NCBI RefSeq assembly: GCF_900292075.1
Contig: NZ_OLMV01000001.1
Span: 858,969-922,968 of the forward strand
Length of the DNA stretch: 64,000 bases
Direction of reading: 5' to 3'
Origin: Microbacterium timonense
Lineage (GTDB): Bacteria; Actinomycetota; Actinomycetes; Actinomycetales; Microbacteriaceae
A program made the translations under genes and the position numbers. Below are positions 1 through 7,994 of the stretch, in pieces; within the stretch, counting starts at the first letter, position 1; each line of letters starts with the position of its first letter. The notes below the pieces were generated by a model. That model saw only the letters and a list, made by a program, of their open reading frames with translations, was not told the origin of the DNA and made no database searches.

Positions 1-109
1 CCGCGACCAAAAGCACCAGCCCGGTGGTCACGCGAGCCACATGGCGGCCGTCCCCGCGCAGCGCGCCGAACAGCAGCGCGAGTCTCAGTCGGAGAACGTG
101 TGCAACCAC
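1..109 (-). CDS. Partial ABC-type transporter membrane subunit (N-terminus only)
   Basis: Only the first 36 codons are inside the window; the rest lies beyond base 1. A GTG at 107-109 opens a frame reading VAHVLRLRLALLFGALRGDG and then a hydrophobic stretch (VTTGLVLLVA), which looks like the start of a polytopic membrane protein. The start lies inside the 3' end of the upstream ABC ATPase gene, a coupled arrangement typical of an ATPase followed by its permease. The identification as a permease is inferred from this position and the hydrophobic start. No family can be assigned from so short a fragment, and the exact start codon is uncertain. Confidence 0.55.
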   Translation of the reverse strand, partial: MVAHVLRLRLALLFGALRGDGRHVARVTTGLVLLVA

Positions 110-1611
110 TCGAGGCCCTCCACATCGCTGAGCCCGCCCGCGAGCTCCACGAAGCGCTGCTCGAGCGTGAGCTCGCCACGCACCTCGTCCACTGTGCCCT
201 CGGCGAGCACCTGGCCCGCGACGATCACAGCGACGCGCGTGCACACCCGCTCCACGAGCTCCATGCCGTGGCTCGAGAGGATCACCGTGCCGCCGTGCGC
301 CACATAGGTGGAGAGGATGTCGAGGATGACGGCGCTGGAGACCGGATCGACCGCCTCGAACGGCTCGTCGAGCACCAGCAGGCGCGGCGAGTGGATGAGC
401 GCCCCGGCGAGCATGACCTTCTTCAGCATGCCCGCGGAGTAGTCCGAGACGCTTCGTCCGAGAGCATCGCCGAGGTCGAACGCCCGCGCGAGGTCGCCTG
501 TGCGGCTCTCGACCACGGCCGGCGGGAGCCCTCGCAGCACCCCGTAGTAGTAGAGAAGCTGGCGTCCGGTGAGGCGGTCGAAGGTCCGCAGCCTGTCGGG
601 AAGGACGCCCATGAGCTTCTTCGCGGCCAGGGGCTTCGCTCCTGCGTTCACACCGCCGACGTGGATGGTGCCGCGGTCGGGCTCGAGCAGAGCGGCGATC
701 ATCGACAGCGTGGTCGTCTTACCTGCACCATTCGGACCGACCAGGCCGTAGAACGTCCCGGCGGGAACCGTGAGGTCGATGCCGTCGACGGCGAGGGTGC
801 TGCCGAATCGCTTGCTCACTCCGCGGAGGACGAGCGCGTCGCCCGCCGTCGCCGCCTCAGGCGACAGCGGAAGGGTCAGTGATGCCGTGCCCGGCTTGTC
901 CTCCCCCGCGTAGCCCTCCTCGGGGGTCGCGAGAAGCGGCGCGGCGGTCGTGACGTCGGTGACGGGGTCCGGCGCGGGCTCGACCTCCGGTTCCGCCACG
1001 GGTTCAGCGACTTCAGCCTCCACCGGGGCAGCGGCTTCAGCCTCCACCGGGACAGCGGCTTCCACCGGGACAGCGGCTTCCACCGGGACAGCGGCTTCCA
1101 CCGGGCCAGCGGCTTCCACCGGGCCAGCGGCGTCGACCGGGATCTCCGCGTCGACCTCGACGGCGTCGGGCTCTGCCGGCGCCTGGACCGGTGCGTCCGC
1201 CTCAGGCTGTGGCGCCTCGCCCTCGGGCTGCGGCGCTTCGCTCTCCGGCACTGACGGCGCTTCGAGTGCGTGACCGGCTTCGTCGGTACCGGCGACGTGC
1301 GGTGCGGAGGTGTCGGCCGGCAGCGGAGGGCGCGGCGGGATCACGATGCCGGCGGCGGCACTGGCCGCGAGCTCCAGGTCACTGGGAAGCGGAGGCGGCG
1401 GACCCGGATCGGGCGGTGCTGCAACCGGTCGCTTCTTGCGCGGCGCAGGCTTCTTCGACGCATCGGCGCGCGGTTTGCGCGGCGGGCGACGCGGTTTGTC
1501 GGGAGTGGGAGCGGAGGCAGCCGAATCCTTGAGCGGAACGACGCGCACCGCCTGGTGACGGTCCGGCTCTTCCGGATCGATGTCGTTCGGCACCGGGAGG
1601 GAGGCTGTCAC
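85..1611 (-). CDS. ABC transporter ATP-binding protein with long disordered acidic N-terminal extension
   Basis: The 508-residue protein has a conventional ABC ATPase as its C-terminal half, from about residue 265. Visible motifs are Walker A (GPNGAGKTT), a degenerate signature (YSAGMLKK instead of LSGGQ), Walker B (LLVLDEPF) and an H-loop His (SSHGMEL). It should power a membrane partner, probably the gene that starts within its last codons. The first 265 residues are unusual: a Pro/Lys/Arg-rich segment (about 30-75) and then a Pro-Val-Glu-Ala stretch with no recognisable fold, partly made of an in-frame 18-bp repeat. ABC ATPases of this type normally run to about 240-310 residues, so half of this one is extra. 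Later start codons could remove some of the tail, but the reading frame and codon bias are continuous. The substrate cannot be inferred. Confidence 0.85.
   Translation of the reverse strand: MTASLPVPNDIDPEEPDRHQAVRVVPLKDSAASAPTPDKPRRPPRKPRADASKKPAPRKKRPVAAPPDPGPPPPLPSDLELAASAAAGIVIPPRPPLPADTSAPHVAGTDEAGHALEAPSVPESEAPQPEGEAPQPEADAPVQAPAEPDAVEVDAEIPVDAAGPVEAAGPVEAAVPVEAAVPVEAAVPVEAEAAAPVEAEVAEPVAEPEVEPAPDPVTDVTTAAPLLATPEEGYAGEDKPGTASLTLPLSPEAATAGDALVLRGVSKRFGSTLAVDGIDLTVPAGTFYGLVGPNGAGKTTTLSMIAALLEPDRGTIHVGGVNAGAKPLAAKKLMGVLPDRLRTFDRLTGRQLLYYYGVLRGLPPAVVESRTGDLARAFDLGDALGRSVSDYSAGMLKKVMLAGALIHSPRLLVLDEPFEAVDPVSSAVILDILSTYVAHGGTVILSSHGMELVERVCTRVAVIVAGQVLAEGTVDEVRGELTLEQRFVELAGGLSDVEGLEWLHTFSD
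1024..1149. repeat. In-frame 18-bp minisatellite within the ABC ATPase gene
   Basis: About six to seven tandem copies of an 18-bp unit, consensus TTCCACCGGGACAGCGGC on the plus strand, lie here. Central copies (about 1060-1113) are identical or differ by one base, and outer copies are degenerate. On the coding (minus) strand each unit encodes a hexapeptide like VEAAVP or VEAAGP. Because 18 is a multiple of three, gain or loss of units would keep the frame, so length polymorphism between strains is likely. Confidence 0.85.
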
Positions 1612-1838
1612 CGAACCAACGTATCAAGCGGGTCCGCCACGGGGCAGTCGCCGTTCCCGATTGGCGCGAGACAGATGTGTGTCGTGGCACCGATGCGCCT
1701 TTTACACCGAATGTCACGAATCGGCAACGGGGGCGGCTGATTCTGCGCCTTCCCAGGGGCCATCGCTACCATGGTCCCGGCACGAAGGGGTGTCCGGCCG
1801 GTGAACCGGCAGTGAATCACGCACTTCAGGAGCAGATT

Positions 1839-2531
1839 TTGACCCTTCAGACCGTCATTCTCGCAGCCGGCATGGGCTCGCGGCTGGGACGCAGCCTTCC
1901 CAAGCCGCTCACCGAGCTCGGCGACGGCCGCAGCATCATGCAGCAGCAGCACGACAACATCCGTGCCGCATTCGGCCGTGACGCCAAGATCACCACGGTG
2001 GTCGGGTACCGGGCCGAGACCATCGTCGAGGCGTTCCCCGACGTGGACTACGTCTACAACGACCGGTACGACCAGACCAACACGTCCAAGAGCCTGCTGC
2101 GCGCCCTCGCGACCACCGGCCGGGCCGGCGTGCTGTGGATGAACGGCGATGTCGTGTTCGATCCGCGCGTGCTCGGCCGCGCCATCTCACTGATCGAGCG
2201 CGACCAGTCCTTCGTGACCGTGAACACGGCCAAGGTCAGCGACGAGGAGGTCAAGTACACCGTGACCTCCGAGGGTTACATCAAGGAGCTGTCGAAGACG
2301 GTCAAGGGCGGGATCGGCGAGGCCGTCGGCATCAACTACATCTCCAGCCGCGACAAGAAGGCGTTCATGCGCCACCTCACCCGCGTCGACGACCAGGACT
2401 ACTTCGAGCGCGGCCTCGAGCTCGCCATCGCAGAGGACGGCGTCCTGCTCCAGCCGCTGGACATCTCCGATCTGTACGCCGTCGAGGTGGACTTCGCGGA
2501 AGACCTCGAGCGCGCGAACCTGTTCGTCTGA
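1839..2531 (+). CDS. NTP-transferase-domain nucleotidyltransferase (sugar/choline-phosphate type)
   Basis: This 230-residue protein opens with the nucleotide-binding signature of the family (VILAAGMGSRLG, then a Lys-Pro-Leu motif in LPKPLTELG). The family transfers a nucleotidyl group from CTP or UTP to a phosphorylated small molecule, as in phosphocholine or sugar-1-phosphate nucleotidyltransferases. WMNGDVVFDP supplies the conserved metal-binding Asp. The start is taken as TTG at 1839 because AGGAG sits about 6 nt upstream (1828-1832) and the conserved domain starts three residues later; longer in-frame extensions upstream lack a ribosome site. Its nearness to CDP-glycerol-type transferases suggests a role in making an activated wall-polymer precursor, but the substrate is not known. 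Confidence 0.82.
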   Translation: MTLQTVILAAGMGSRLGRSLPKPLTELGDGRSIMQQQHDNIRAAFGRDAKITTVVGYRAETIVEAFPDVDYVYNDRYDQTNTSKSLLRALATTGRAGVLWMNGDVVFDPRVLGRAISLIERDQSFVTVNTAKVSDEEVKYTVTSEGYIKELSKTVKGGIGEAVGINYISSRDKKAFMRHLTRVDDQDYFERGLELAIAEDGVLLQPLDISDLYAVEVDFAEDLERANLFV

Positions 2532-2594
2532 CGGATTCCTGCCCGGTGTCAACCCTGAGCAGCTGCTCAGGGTCGTGCGCATAGGATCGGCGCG

Positions 2595-3515
2595 ATGGCC
2601 GAGAAGGTTCACCGCATCCACTCGCTGCCGGGCGACGCCCCGTGGCACGGCGGCCTGCCGCCGACGGGGTCTGACGAGCACCCGTTCACCATCCGCGCGC
2701 TGGACCGCGTCCTGGCCATCCAGCGCCCCGTCGTGCTCGCGCATCTGCGCAGCATCCGTCTCAGGAATCCGGATGCCTCGCCGGCCGAGATCGTCCGGAT
2801 CCTCGAGAGGCGGTATCTCGCGGCGGTGACCACCGGCGGCGCAGCCGTCGGGGCGACCGCGGTGATCCCGGGCATCGGAACGGGGGTCACGCTGGCTCTC
2901 AGCGGCGTCGAGACGGTGGGATTCCTCGAGGCCACCACGCTGTTCGCGCAGTCCGTAGCGGAGGTGCACGGCATCCCTGTGGCGGACCCCGATCGCGCGC
3001 GGGCGCTCGTGCTCACCCTCATGCTGGGCAAGGAGGGCGTCGACCTGGTCACCCAGCTGGCGGGACAGGCCGCGGGGCGGGGTCCCACCCGTGCGGCGTA
3101 CTGGGGCGAGATGGTCACCAAGACGCTTCCTCGCGCGGCCGTCGGCCCCCTGGTCGATCGCCTCAAGACCGCGTTCATCCACCAGTTCGCGGCGCGCGGC
3201 GGGGCCTCGTGGCTCGGCAAGGCGCTGCCCTTCGGCATCGGCGCGGCGATCGGCGGGGCCGGCAACCATATCCTCGGACGCCGTGTCCTAGTGGGGTCGC
3301 GGCGCGCCTTCGGCGTTCCCCCGCTGACGTTGCCGGTCGACGTGGAACCTCGCCCGGGCGCGGACAGGATCGAGCGACTCGCGAGCCGCGGGATCCGGCG
3401 GGCGGGCCAGGCCGTGGCCGGGGGCGTCTCCCGCGGGACGACCGCGATCGGTCACATCGTCGGTCGGCGCCGGCCCGCGATCGAGCAGGGTCCCGACACA
3501 CCGCCCTCCCCCTGA
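2595..3515 (+). CDS. Hypothetical protein with Gly/Ala-rich hydrophobic segments
   Basis: A 306-residue protein with no family I can name. The N-terminal third is soluble and contains an Arg-rich helix (about 40-75). Two or three glycine/alanine-rich hydrophobic stretches follow, for instance GAAVGATAVIPGIGTGVTLA near residues 82-102 and another near 215-230 (PFGIGAAIGGAGNHI), which could insert in or lie against the membrane. The C-terminus is basic. The overall style, with amphipathic glycine-rich helices between soluble parts, resembles EcsC-like proteins, but this is only an impression. ATG at 2595 follows AGGA. It stands alone between the nucleotidyltransferase and a small acidic protein on the same strand. 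Confidence 0.7.
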   Translation: MAEKVHRIHSLPGDAPWHGGLPPTGSDEHPFTIRALDRVLAIQRPVVLAHLRSIRLRNPDASPAEIVRILERRYLAAVTTGGAAVGATAVIPGIGTGVTLALSGVETVGFLEATTLFAQSVAEVHGIPVADPDRARALVLTLMLGKEGVDLVTQLAGQAAGRGPTRAAYWGEMVTKTLPRAAVGPLVDRLKTAFIHQFAARGGASWLGKALPFGIGAAIGGAGNHILGRRVLVGSRRAFGVPPLTLPVDVEPRPGADRIERLASRGIRRAGQAVAGGVSRGTTAIGHIVGRRRPAIEQGPDTPPSP

Positions 3516-3565
3516 ACCGGATCGCGACCTGACGTCATCGTCATCGACGGGGTGACAATGAGGGT

Positions 3566-3793
3566 ATGGGTCTGTTCAGTCAACGTCCCGAAGAGACGAA
3601 CGAGTGGGCGGGGCTCCCGTCCGAGCCGGCACGTCCCCAGACAGCTGCGGAGCGACTGGCCGATGCCGCGCCCGTCGATGTCGTCGGGCTCGGTCCCGGC
3701 GATCTCGGCACCGGAGCCGTCGAGTCCATCGTCATTCCCGTGAAGCCGGTCGTCGAGATCGCCGAATCCCGGGATACCGGCGCCGACGGCTAG
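3566..3793 (+). CDS. Small hypothetical acidic protein, 75 aa
   Basis: A 75-residue protein starting MGLFSQRPEETNEW, rich in Ala, Pro, Glu and Asp, with a short hydrophobic patch near the C-terminus (GAVESIVIPVKPVVEI). An AGGG sequence lies a few bases before the ATG. No membrane segment, Cys pair or known motif is seen. It is on the same strand as the preceding gene with a 50-nt gap. Codon usage agrees with a real high-GC gene, but its reality rests only on that and on the start site. Confidence 0.5.
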   Translation: MGLFSQRPEETNEWAGLPSEPARPQTAAERLADAAPVDVVGLGPGDLGTGAVESIVIPVKPVVEIAESRDTGADG

Positions 3794-4101
3794 CCGCGCG
3801 ACGCGTCGGGAGGGGCCGAAGGCGAGCGGAGCATGTCTGTTGACGCGCACCGGGTGTGAAAGCGGCGGGCTGGATCGCCCGAATCGGGCCGCCGCGGGGC
3901 CCGCAACGGCGTGTCGTCCCGCCGCTTTGACGCGGCGTCGCCTCGCCCCGGGGAGCTCCCCGGCTCACCTCCCTTGCAGTCGGGCGTGCGCTTCTGCTCG
4001 AAGACTCGAACCGGCCGTCGGCCGCCCGCCGAGCAGGCAGGGCTGCAAGCGCTTGCATTCAATCCTCGACACGCTTCACCTGCGGGCATACGCTCGCAGG
4101 T
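3794..4101. other. Intergenic region upstream of maltokinase
   Basis: About 300 bases without a convincing gene. Frames that are open here simply run on into the maltokinase gene in the wrong phase. The region holds GC-rich inverted sequences (around 3870-3900) and, close to the maltokinase start, a perfect LacI-type palindrome. It most likely carries the maltokinase promoter and control region. Confidence 0.6.
4044..4057. promoter_or_regulatory. LacI-family operator, perfect 14-bp palindrome
   Basis: TGCAAGCGCTTGCA is a perfect palindrome with the central CG typical of LacI/GalR-family operators, 45 bases upstream of the maltokinase ATG. Maltose and alpha-glucan regulators of this family in actinobacteria bind sites with the same TTGCA-type half-sites. 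Repression of maltokinase relieved by a maltose- or trehalose-derived inducer is the natural inference. The regulator is not in this window. Confidence 0.75.
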
Positions 4102-5502
4102 ATGGACAGCACCGTGGCGTGCCTTGCGGCGTGGATGCCGCGGCAGCGGTGGTACGCCGCGAAAGGGCGACCGCCGAGCCTTCGCCTCGTCTCGTGGTGG
4201 GATCTCACCGGCGACGAGTCGGCCGACGGCGCGTCACCGCTCGACGCCGACGTCCGGGTGCGCACATTCCTCGTGGCCGACGAGGGGGCGCTGCCCACCG
4301 TTCTGTATCAGATCCCCGTGGTGGAGCGCGCCACGGAGTCCGTCGATGCGGATCCCGCACATGTCATCGGCAGCCCCACCCCCGGAACCACCTTCATCGA
4401 CGGCCCGCACGACCCCGCGTACGCGCAAGCGCTGCTGCGGCTCGTCGCACGAGGAGGGACCGCTCGCGGGCCTCAGACCGCCGCTGTCGGCCATCCGTCC
4501 TCGCGCACGCCGTCGCCGGCGGGAGCATCGTCCCGGGTGGTCAGCGGCGAGCAGTCCAACACCTCGCTGATCTATGAAGGCCCCGATGTGTCGGTGATCT
4601 GCAAGGTCTACCGGCAGCTGCACCCTGGGCTCAATCCCGACATCGAGCTTCAAGAGGGGCTGGCTGCCGCCGGATCAGCACACGTGCCACGCCCCATCGG
4701 CTGGTTGGAGGGGACCTGGCCGGATCCCGAAACAGCTCGCGGCGTCGTACAGGGATCGCTCGCCTTCGCGCAGGAGTTCCTTCCCGGCGTGGAGGACGCC
4801 TGGCGCGTCGCCCTGCACGCGGCGGCGCGGGGCGAGGACTTCCACGCCGCGGCGCACGCGCTGGGAAGCGCAACGGCGGAAGTCCACCTCGCGCTGGCAC
4901 GGTGCTTCCCCACAAGACCGCCGACCGCCGCCGACCGGGATGCCACCGCCGCGACGTGGAGGCGCCGATTGTCGATCGCCATCGCCGAGGTTCCGGAGCT
5001 CGCCCCGCATCAAGCGGCAGCAGAGGCCGTGTACCGCCGCGCTCTCGCAGTGCCGTGGCCGCCGCTGCAGCGGATACACGGCGACTACCACCTGGGGCAG
5101 GTGCTCCACTCCCCCGAGCGCGGCTGGGTGCTGCTGGACTTCGAGGGCGAGCCGCTGCGGCCCATGGCCGAACGCACGCGGCCGGATCTCGCGCTGCGTG
5201 ATGTGGCCGGGATGCTGCGTTCGTTCGACTATGTCGCGGGCTCCCTGCGGCTCGACGATCCGGACCGGTCCCGGTCCGCCGACGTCGTGCGCGGCTGGGC
5301 GCGCGACGCCAGGAACGGGTTCCTCGCCGGGTACGCGACCACCGCCGGCGACCTCGACCCCGGGCATCCCCTGCTGGCCGCGCTCGAACTCGACAAGGCC
5401 GTCTACGAGGCGATCTACGAGGCGCGCAATCGCCCGACCTGGGTCGCCATTCCGCTGGGCGCGATCTCGCGGCTGGTCGCGCGGCCCACTCCTGTCGGCT
5501 GA
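4102..5502 (+). CDS. mak: Maltokinase
   Basis: This 466-residue protein matches maltokinase, which phosphorylates maltose to maltose-1-phosphate in the trehalose-to-glycogen (GlgE) route. The N-terminal cap signature (MPRQRWYAAKGR) is at residues 12-23. The kinase lobe shows VSGEQSNTSL, the catalytic loop RIHGDYHLGQVL (near 325) and the metal-binding segment LLDFEGEP. The catalytic Asp of HGDYH and the Asp of DFEGEP are both present, so it should be active. ATG at 4102 starts the conserved N-terminus. The trehalose synthase and GlgE that normally work with it are not in the window. Control by the LacI-type palindrome just upstream is likely. Confidence 0.92.
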   Translation: MDSTVACLAAWMPRQRWYAAKGRPPSLRLVSWWDLTGDESADGASPLDADVRVRTFLVADEGALPTVLYQIPVVERATESVDADPAHVIGSPTPGTTFIDGPHDPAYAQALLRLVARGGTARGPQTAAVGHPSSRTPSPAGASSRVVSGEQSNTSLIYEGPDVSVICKVYRQLHPGLNPDIELQEGLAAAGSAHVPRPIGWLEGTWPDPETARGVVQGSLAFAQEFLPGVEDAWRVALHAAARGEDFHAAAHALGSATAEVHLALARCFPTRPPTAADRDATAATWRRRLSIAIAEVPELAPHQAAAEAVYRRALAVPWPPLQRIHGDYHLGQVLHSPERGWVLLDFEGEPLRPMAERTRPDLALRDVAGMLRSFDYVAGSLRLDDPDRSRSADVVRGWARDARNGFLAGYATTAGDLDPGHPLLAALELDKAVYEAIYEARNRPTWVAIPLGAISRLVARPTPVG

Positions 5503-5529
5503 CGCCGCCGAGCCCTCGCGCCTTCCGGC

Positions 5530-6807
5530 TCAGACCTCGTCGTCCAGTTCTGCTTCGTCTTCCGGCTCGTCGTCGGCATCGTCCGCGGATCGCGCGTACC
5601 ACGATTCCCACTCGTCCATCAGCCGCTGCACGGCGGCGTGGAAGCGCGCCGTCGCGGCACCCGGCGTCGTGTCGCCGAAGTAGTGCCTGACCCAATGCTC
5701 CAGCCGGGCGACCGCCTCCGGGTCCGCCAGCACGCGCTCCGCCTGCGCGACGATGTCGGATGCCGCGTCCGCGTCCAGCCACTCGCACGCCGACAGATAC
5801 CCGTGCGTGTCGATCGCCGCGGCCGGGTCGACCGGGCGCGTGATCATCAGCGGCTTGTCGGCGGCCAGCCGGTCGTAGACCATAGCCGAGATGTCGACGA
5901 CTGCCACGTCGGCCGCCGCCAGCTGCCAGCCGAGGTCGGGCCCGTCGTCGAACACGTGCTGCGCTGACGGGTCGCTCGCATTGGCTGCCGCCAAGGCGGC
6001 GATGATGCGCTTGTTCGCGGCCCCGTACTCCGGATCGACCACCCCCGAACGCGGGTGCGGGCGATAGATGACCCGGTGCCGCCCGGTCGCGAGCAGCGCC
6101 GTCACCAGCGCCTCGCCGTGCGTGGCGATCGAGCCGTAGTGGGCGGAAGGCCGGTCGCCTTCCCACGTGGGCGCGTACAGCACCACCGTGCGGTGGTCGG
6201 GCATATAGGGAAGCGTGCCCGAGTAGTGATCGGCCTGCGGACGCCCGATCTCGATGGTGCGACGGTCGATGTCGTAATCCCACAGCACCCGCGACAGCCG
6301 CTCTCGCGCGGCGTCGCCGGCGATCATCGCGTAGTCGTACGCCTTGTACTGATTGGTGGTCATGTACATCTTGTCGGACTCGCCGTGGTTGATGAACACG
6401 TGCCAGCGCCGCCCGTACCGGAACATCTGGAAGTTGCGGGTGTTCTGGTTCACGTAGAACACGACACGGATGTCCTGCTTCGCGATGAAGGCCTCGAGAT
6501 CCCTCACGGTCGGCACGAACGCGACCGGCAGCGCGTCGTCCGCCAAGAGCGCTCGTGCACCGGTCGCCGAGCGACTGAGCACCACCACCGGCCACGTCCT
6601 TGCCAGACCCGACAACGGCTTGTACCACTGCCGCATCTGGTACATGTTGACCGCGCCGTCCGCGAAGTACACCGCCACCCGGTAGTGGAACGGCGCGTGG
6701 GGCGGGCGAGCGGCCAGAGCCCGTCGCACATCGATGACCGCGGAGCGGCTGCGCACGGCCTTGCGTACCAGCGCGACCGCCTTCTTGGCATCGGAGACGA
6801 GACCCAC
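5530..6807 (-). CDS. CDP-glycerol glycerophosphotransferase-family protein (wall polymer synthesis)
   Basis: This 425-residue protein has the TagF/TagB-type fold signatures: a donor-site His in FINHGESDKMYM (near residue 145), YAPTWEGDRPS, RPHPRSG, and a degenerate version of the usual TDYSS motif (VVDISAMVYDRLAADKP). The family moves glycerol-phosphate or ribitol-phosphate units onto a lipid-linked acceptor to build teichoic-acid-like polymers at the inner membrane face. The last 20 residues are almost all acidic and look unstructured. It is convergent with mak (27-nt gap) and divergent from the GT2 gene (about 40 nt), so the two wall genes may share a control region. The actual substrate is unknown. 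Confidence 0.85.
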   Translation of the reverse strand: MGLVSDAKKAVALVRKAVRSRSAVIDVRRALAARPPHAPFHYRVAVYFADGAVNMYQMRQWYKPLSGLARTWPVVVLSRSATGARALLADDALPVAFVPTVRDLEAFIAKQDIRVVFYVNQNTRNFQMFRYGRRWHVFINHGESDKMYMTTNQYKAYDYAMIAGDAARERLSRVLWDYDIDRRTIEIGRPQADHYSGTLPYMPDHRTVVLYAPTWEGDRPSAHYGSIATHGEALVTALLATGRHRVIYRPHPRSGVVDPEYGAANKRIIAALAAANASDPSAQHVFDDGPDLGWQLAAADVAVVDISAMVYDRLAADKPLMITRPVDPAAAIDTHGYLSACEWLDADAASDIVAQAERVLADPEAVARLEHWVRHYFGDTTPGAATARFHAAVQRLMDEWESWYARSADDADDEPEDEAELDDEV

Positions 6808-6848
6808 CCGTCCAGCCTACCCAGGGGCACCCGTGACATGATCGACGC

Positions 6849-7943
6849 GTGCATGTCGAGCAACACGGGCGCAGGGACGCTCCGGTCCCGGCCCCCGACG
6901 CCGGCGTGACGTTCGTGATGCCGGTGCTCAACGAGCGCAGCTACCTGCGCCGCGCCGTCGAGACGGTACTGGCTCAGGACATCGCCGGACCGACGGAGCT
7001 CATCCTCGCACTCGGCCCCTCCACCGACGGCACCTCCGAACTCGCCCAGCAGCTCGCTCAGGACGACGGCCGCATCGTCCTCGTCGACAACCCGGCCGCC
7101 GACATCCCGATCGGACTGAATCTCGCCATCCGCGCAGGACGCTATCCGACCGTGATCCGCGTGGACGCGCACTCCGAGCTCGACCCCGCGTACGCGCGGC
7201 GGGCCCTGGCGACGCTGGATCGTGTGCGTGCCGCGAATGTCGGCGGCGTGATGCGCGCCGACGGCCGCACGCCGTTCCAGCGGGCGGTGGCCCGCGCCTA
7301 CAACTCGCCGATCGGCCTCGGCGGTGGCGCCTACCACGGCGGCACCCAGGAAGGTGAGGCCGAGTCCGCGTACCTGGGGGTGATGCGGCGGGCTGTGCTC
7401 GACGAGGTGGGGCTGTTCGACGAGAGCATCCGTCGCGGCGAGGACTGGGAGCTGAACCTGCGCATCCGCCGGGCCGGGTACCGCGTCTGGTTCGACCCGT
7501 CGCTGGCTGTCACGTACTGGCCACGCGAGAGCTGGACCCGACTGGTGCGTCAGTTCACGGCCACCGGACGCTGGCGGGGCGAGCTCGTCCGCCGGTTCGG
7601 GCGAGGGAACTCGCTCCGGTTCTTCGCCCCGCCGCTGCTCGTCCTGGATGTCGTGCTCGCGCTCGTGATCGCCGTGCTGCAGCTGACGGGCGTGCTGCAG
7701 GGCTGGGCCTCGGTCGGGGCATCCGTCGTGTATCTGCCGCTCATCGCCTACGCGGTGCTGATCGTGGCCGTTGGTCTCGGCCCCGGCGGCGGCCGCGGCT
7801 GGCGCGACAAGCTCTGGACCATCGCCGTGCTCCCGACGATGCACCTCGCGTGGGGGTGCGGGTTCCTGCTGGGGCTCGTGGGCGGCGCACACGACACCGT
7901 GGACACATCCCGCCTCGGCAGCCGCAACACCCCGCTGCCCTGA
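6849..7943 (+). CDS. Glycosyltransferase family 2 with C-terminal membrane segments
   Basis: A 364-residue GT2-type enzyme. The GT-A nucleotide-sugar fold is seen in FVMPVLNERSYLRRAVETVL, in the DxD-like Asp of VIRVDAHSELD, and in the acceptor-side acid motif RGEDWELNLRIRRAGY. The C-terminal 110 residues contain three hydrophobic spans (about 257-280, 290-315, 325-345) that would anchor it in the membrane. The GTG at 6849 is used; there is no strong ribosome-binding sequence. Position among glycerophosphotransferase genes suggests it adds a sugar to a wall polymer or its linkage unit. Donor and acceptor cannot be told from the sequence. Confidence 0.87.
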   Translation: MHVEQHGRRDAPVPAPDAGVTFVMPVLNERSYLRRAVETVLAQDIAGPTELILALGPSTDGTSELAQQLAQDDGRIVLVDNPAADIPIGLNLAIRAGRYPTVIRVDAHSELDPAYARRALATLDRVRAANVGGVMRADGRTPFQRAVARAYNSPIGLGGGAYHGGTQEGEAESAYLGVMRRAVLDEVGLFDESIRRGEDWELNLRIRRAGYRVWFDPSLAVTYWPRESWTRLVRQFTATGRWRGELVRRFGRGNSLRFFAPPLLVLDVVLALVIAVLQLTGVLQGWASVGASVVYLPLIAYAVLIVAVGLGPGGGRGWRDKLWTIAVLPTMHLAWGCGFLLGLVGGAHDTVDTSRLGSRNTPLP

Positions 7944-7955
7944 GCGCCCGCCCGT

Positions 7956-7992
7956 CCCCGATCCGGCGGGCCGGCCCGCGCCGCCGTCGGGG
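7956..7992. terminator. Hairpin between convergent GT2 and glycerophosphotransferase genes
   Basis: CCCCGA at 7956-7961 pairs with TCGGGG at 7987-7992 and encloses a second, very GC-rich inverted repeat (GGCGGGCC/GGCCCGC). It lies exactly between two convergent stop codons, so it probably ends transcripts from both sides. No U-tract is present. Confidence 0.6.
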
Positions 7993-7994
7993 CC

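Noticed and set aside
1024..1149. 18-bp repeats as regulatory iterons or CRISPR
   Set aside because: They are in frame in a coding sequence, encode a regular hexapeptide and have no spacers.
4631..6931. Long minus-strand frame across maltokinase and the glycerophosphotransferase gene
   Set aside because: Out of phase with the genuine coding frames on either side; the translation is basic and of low complexity.
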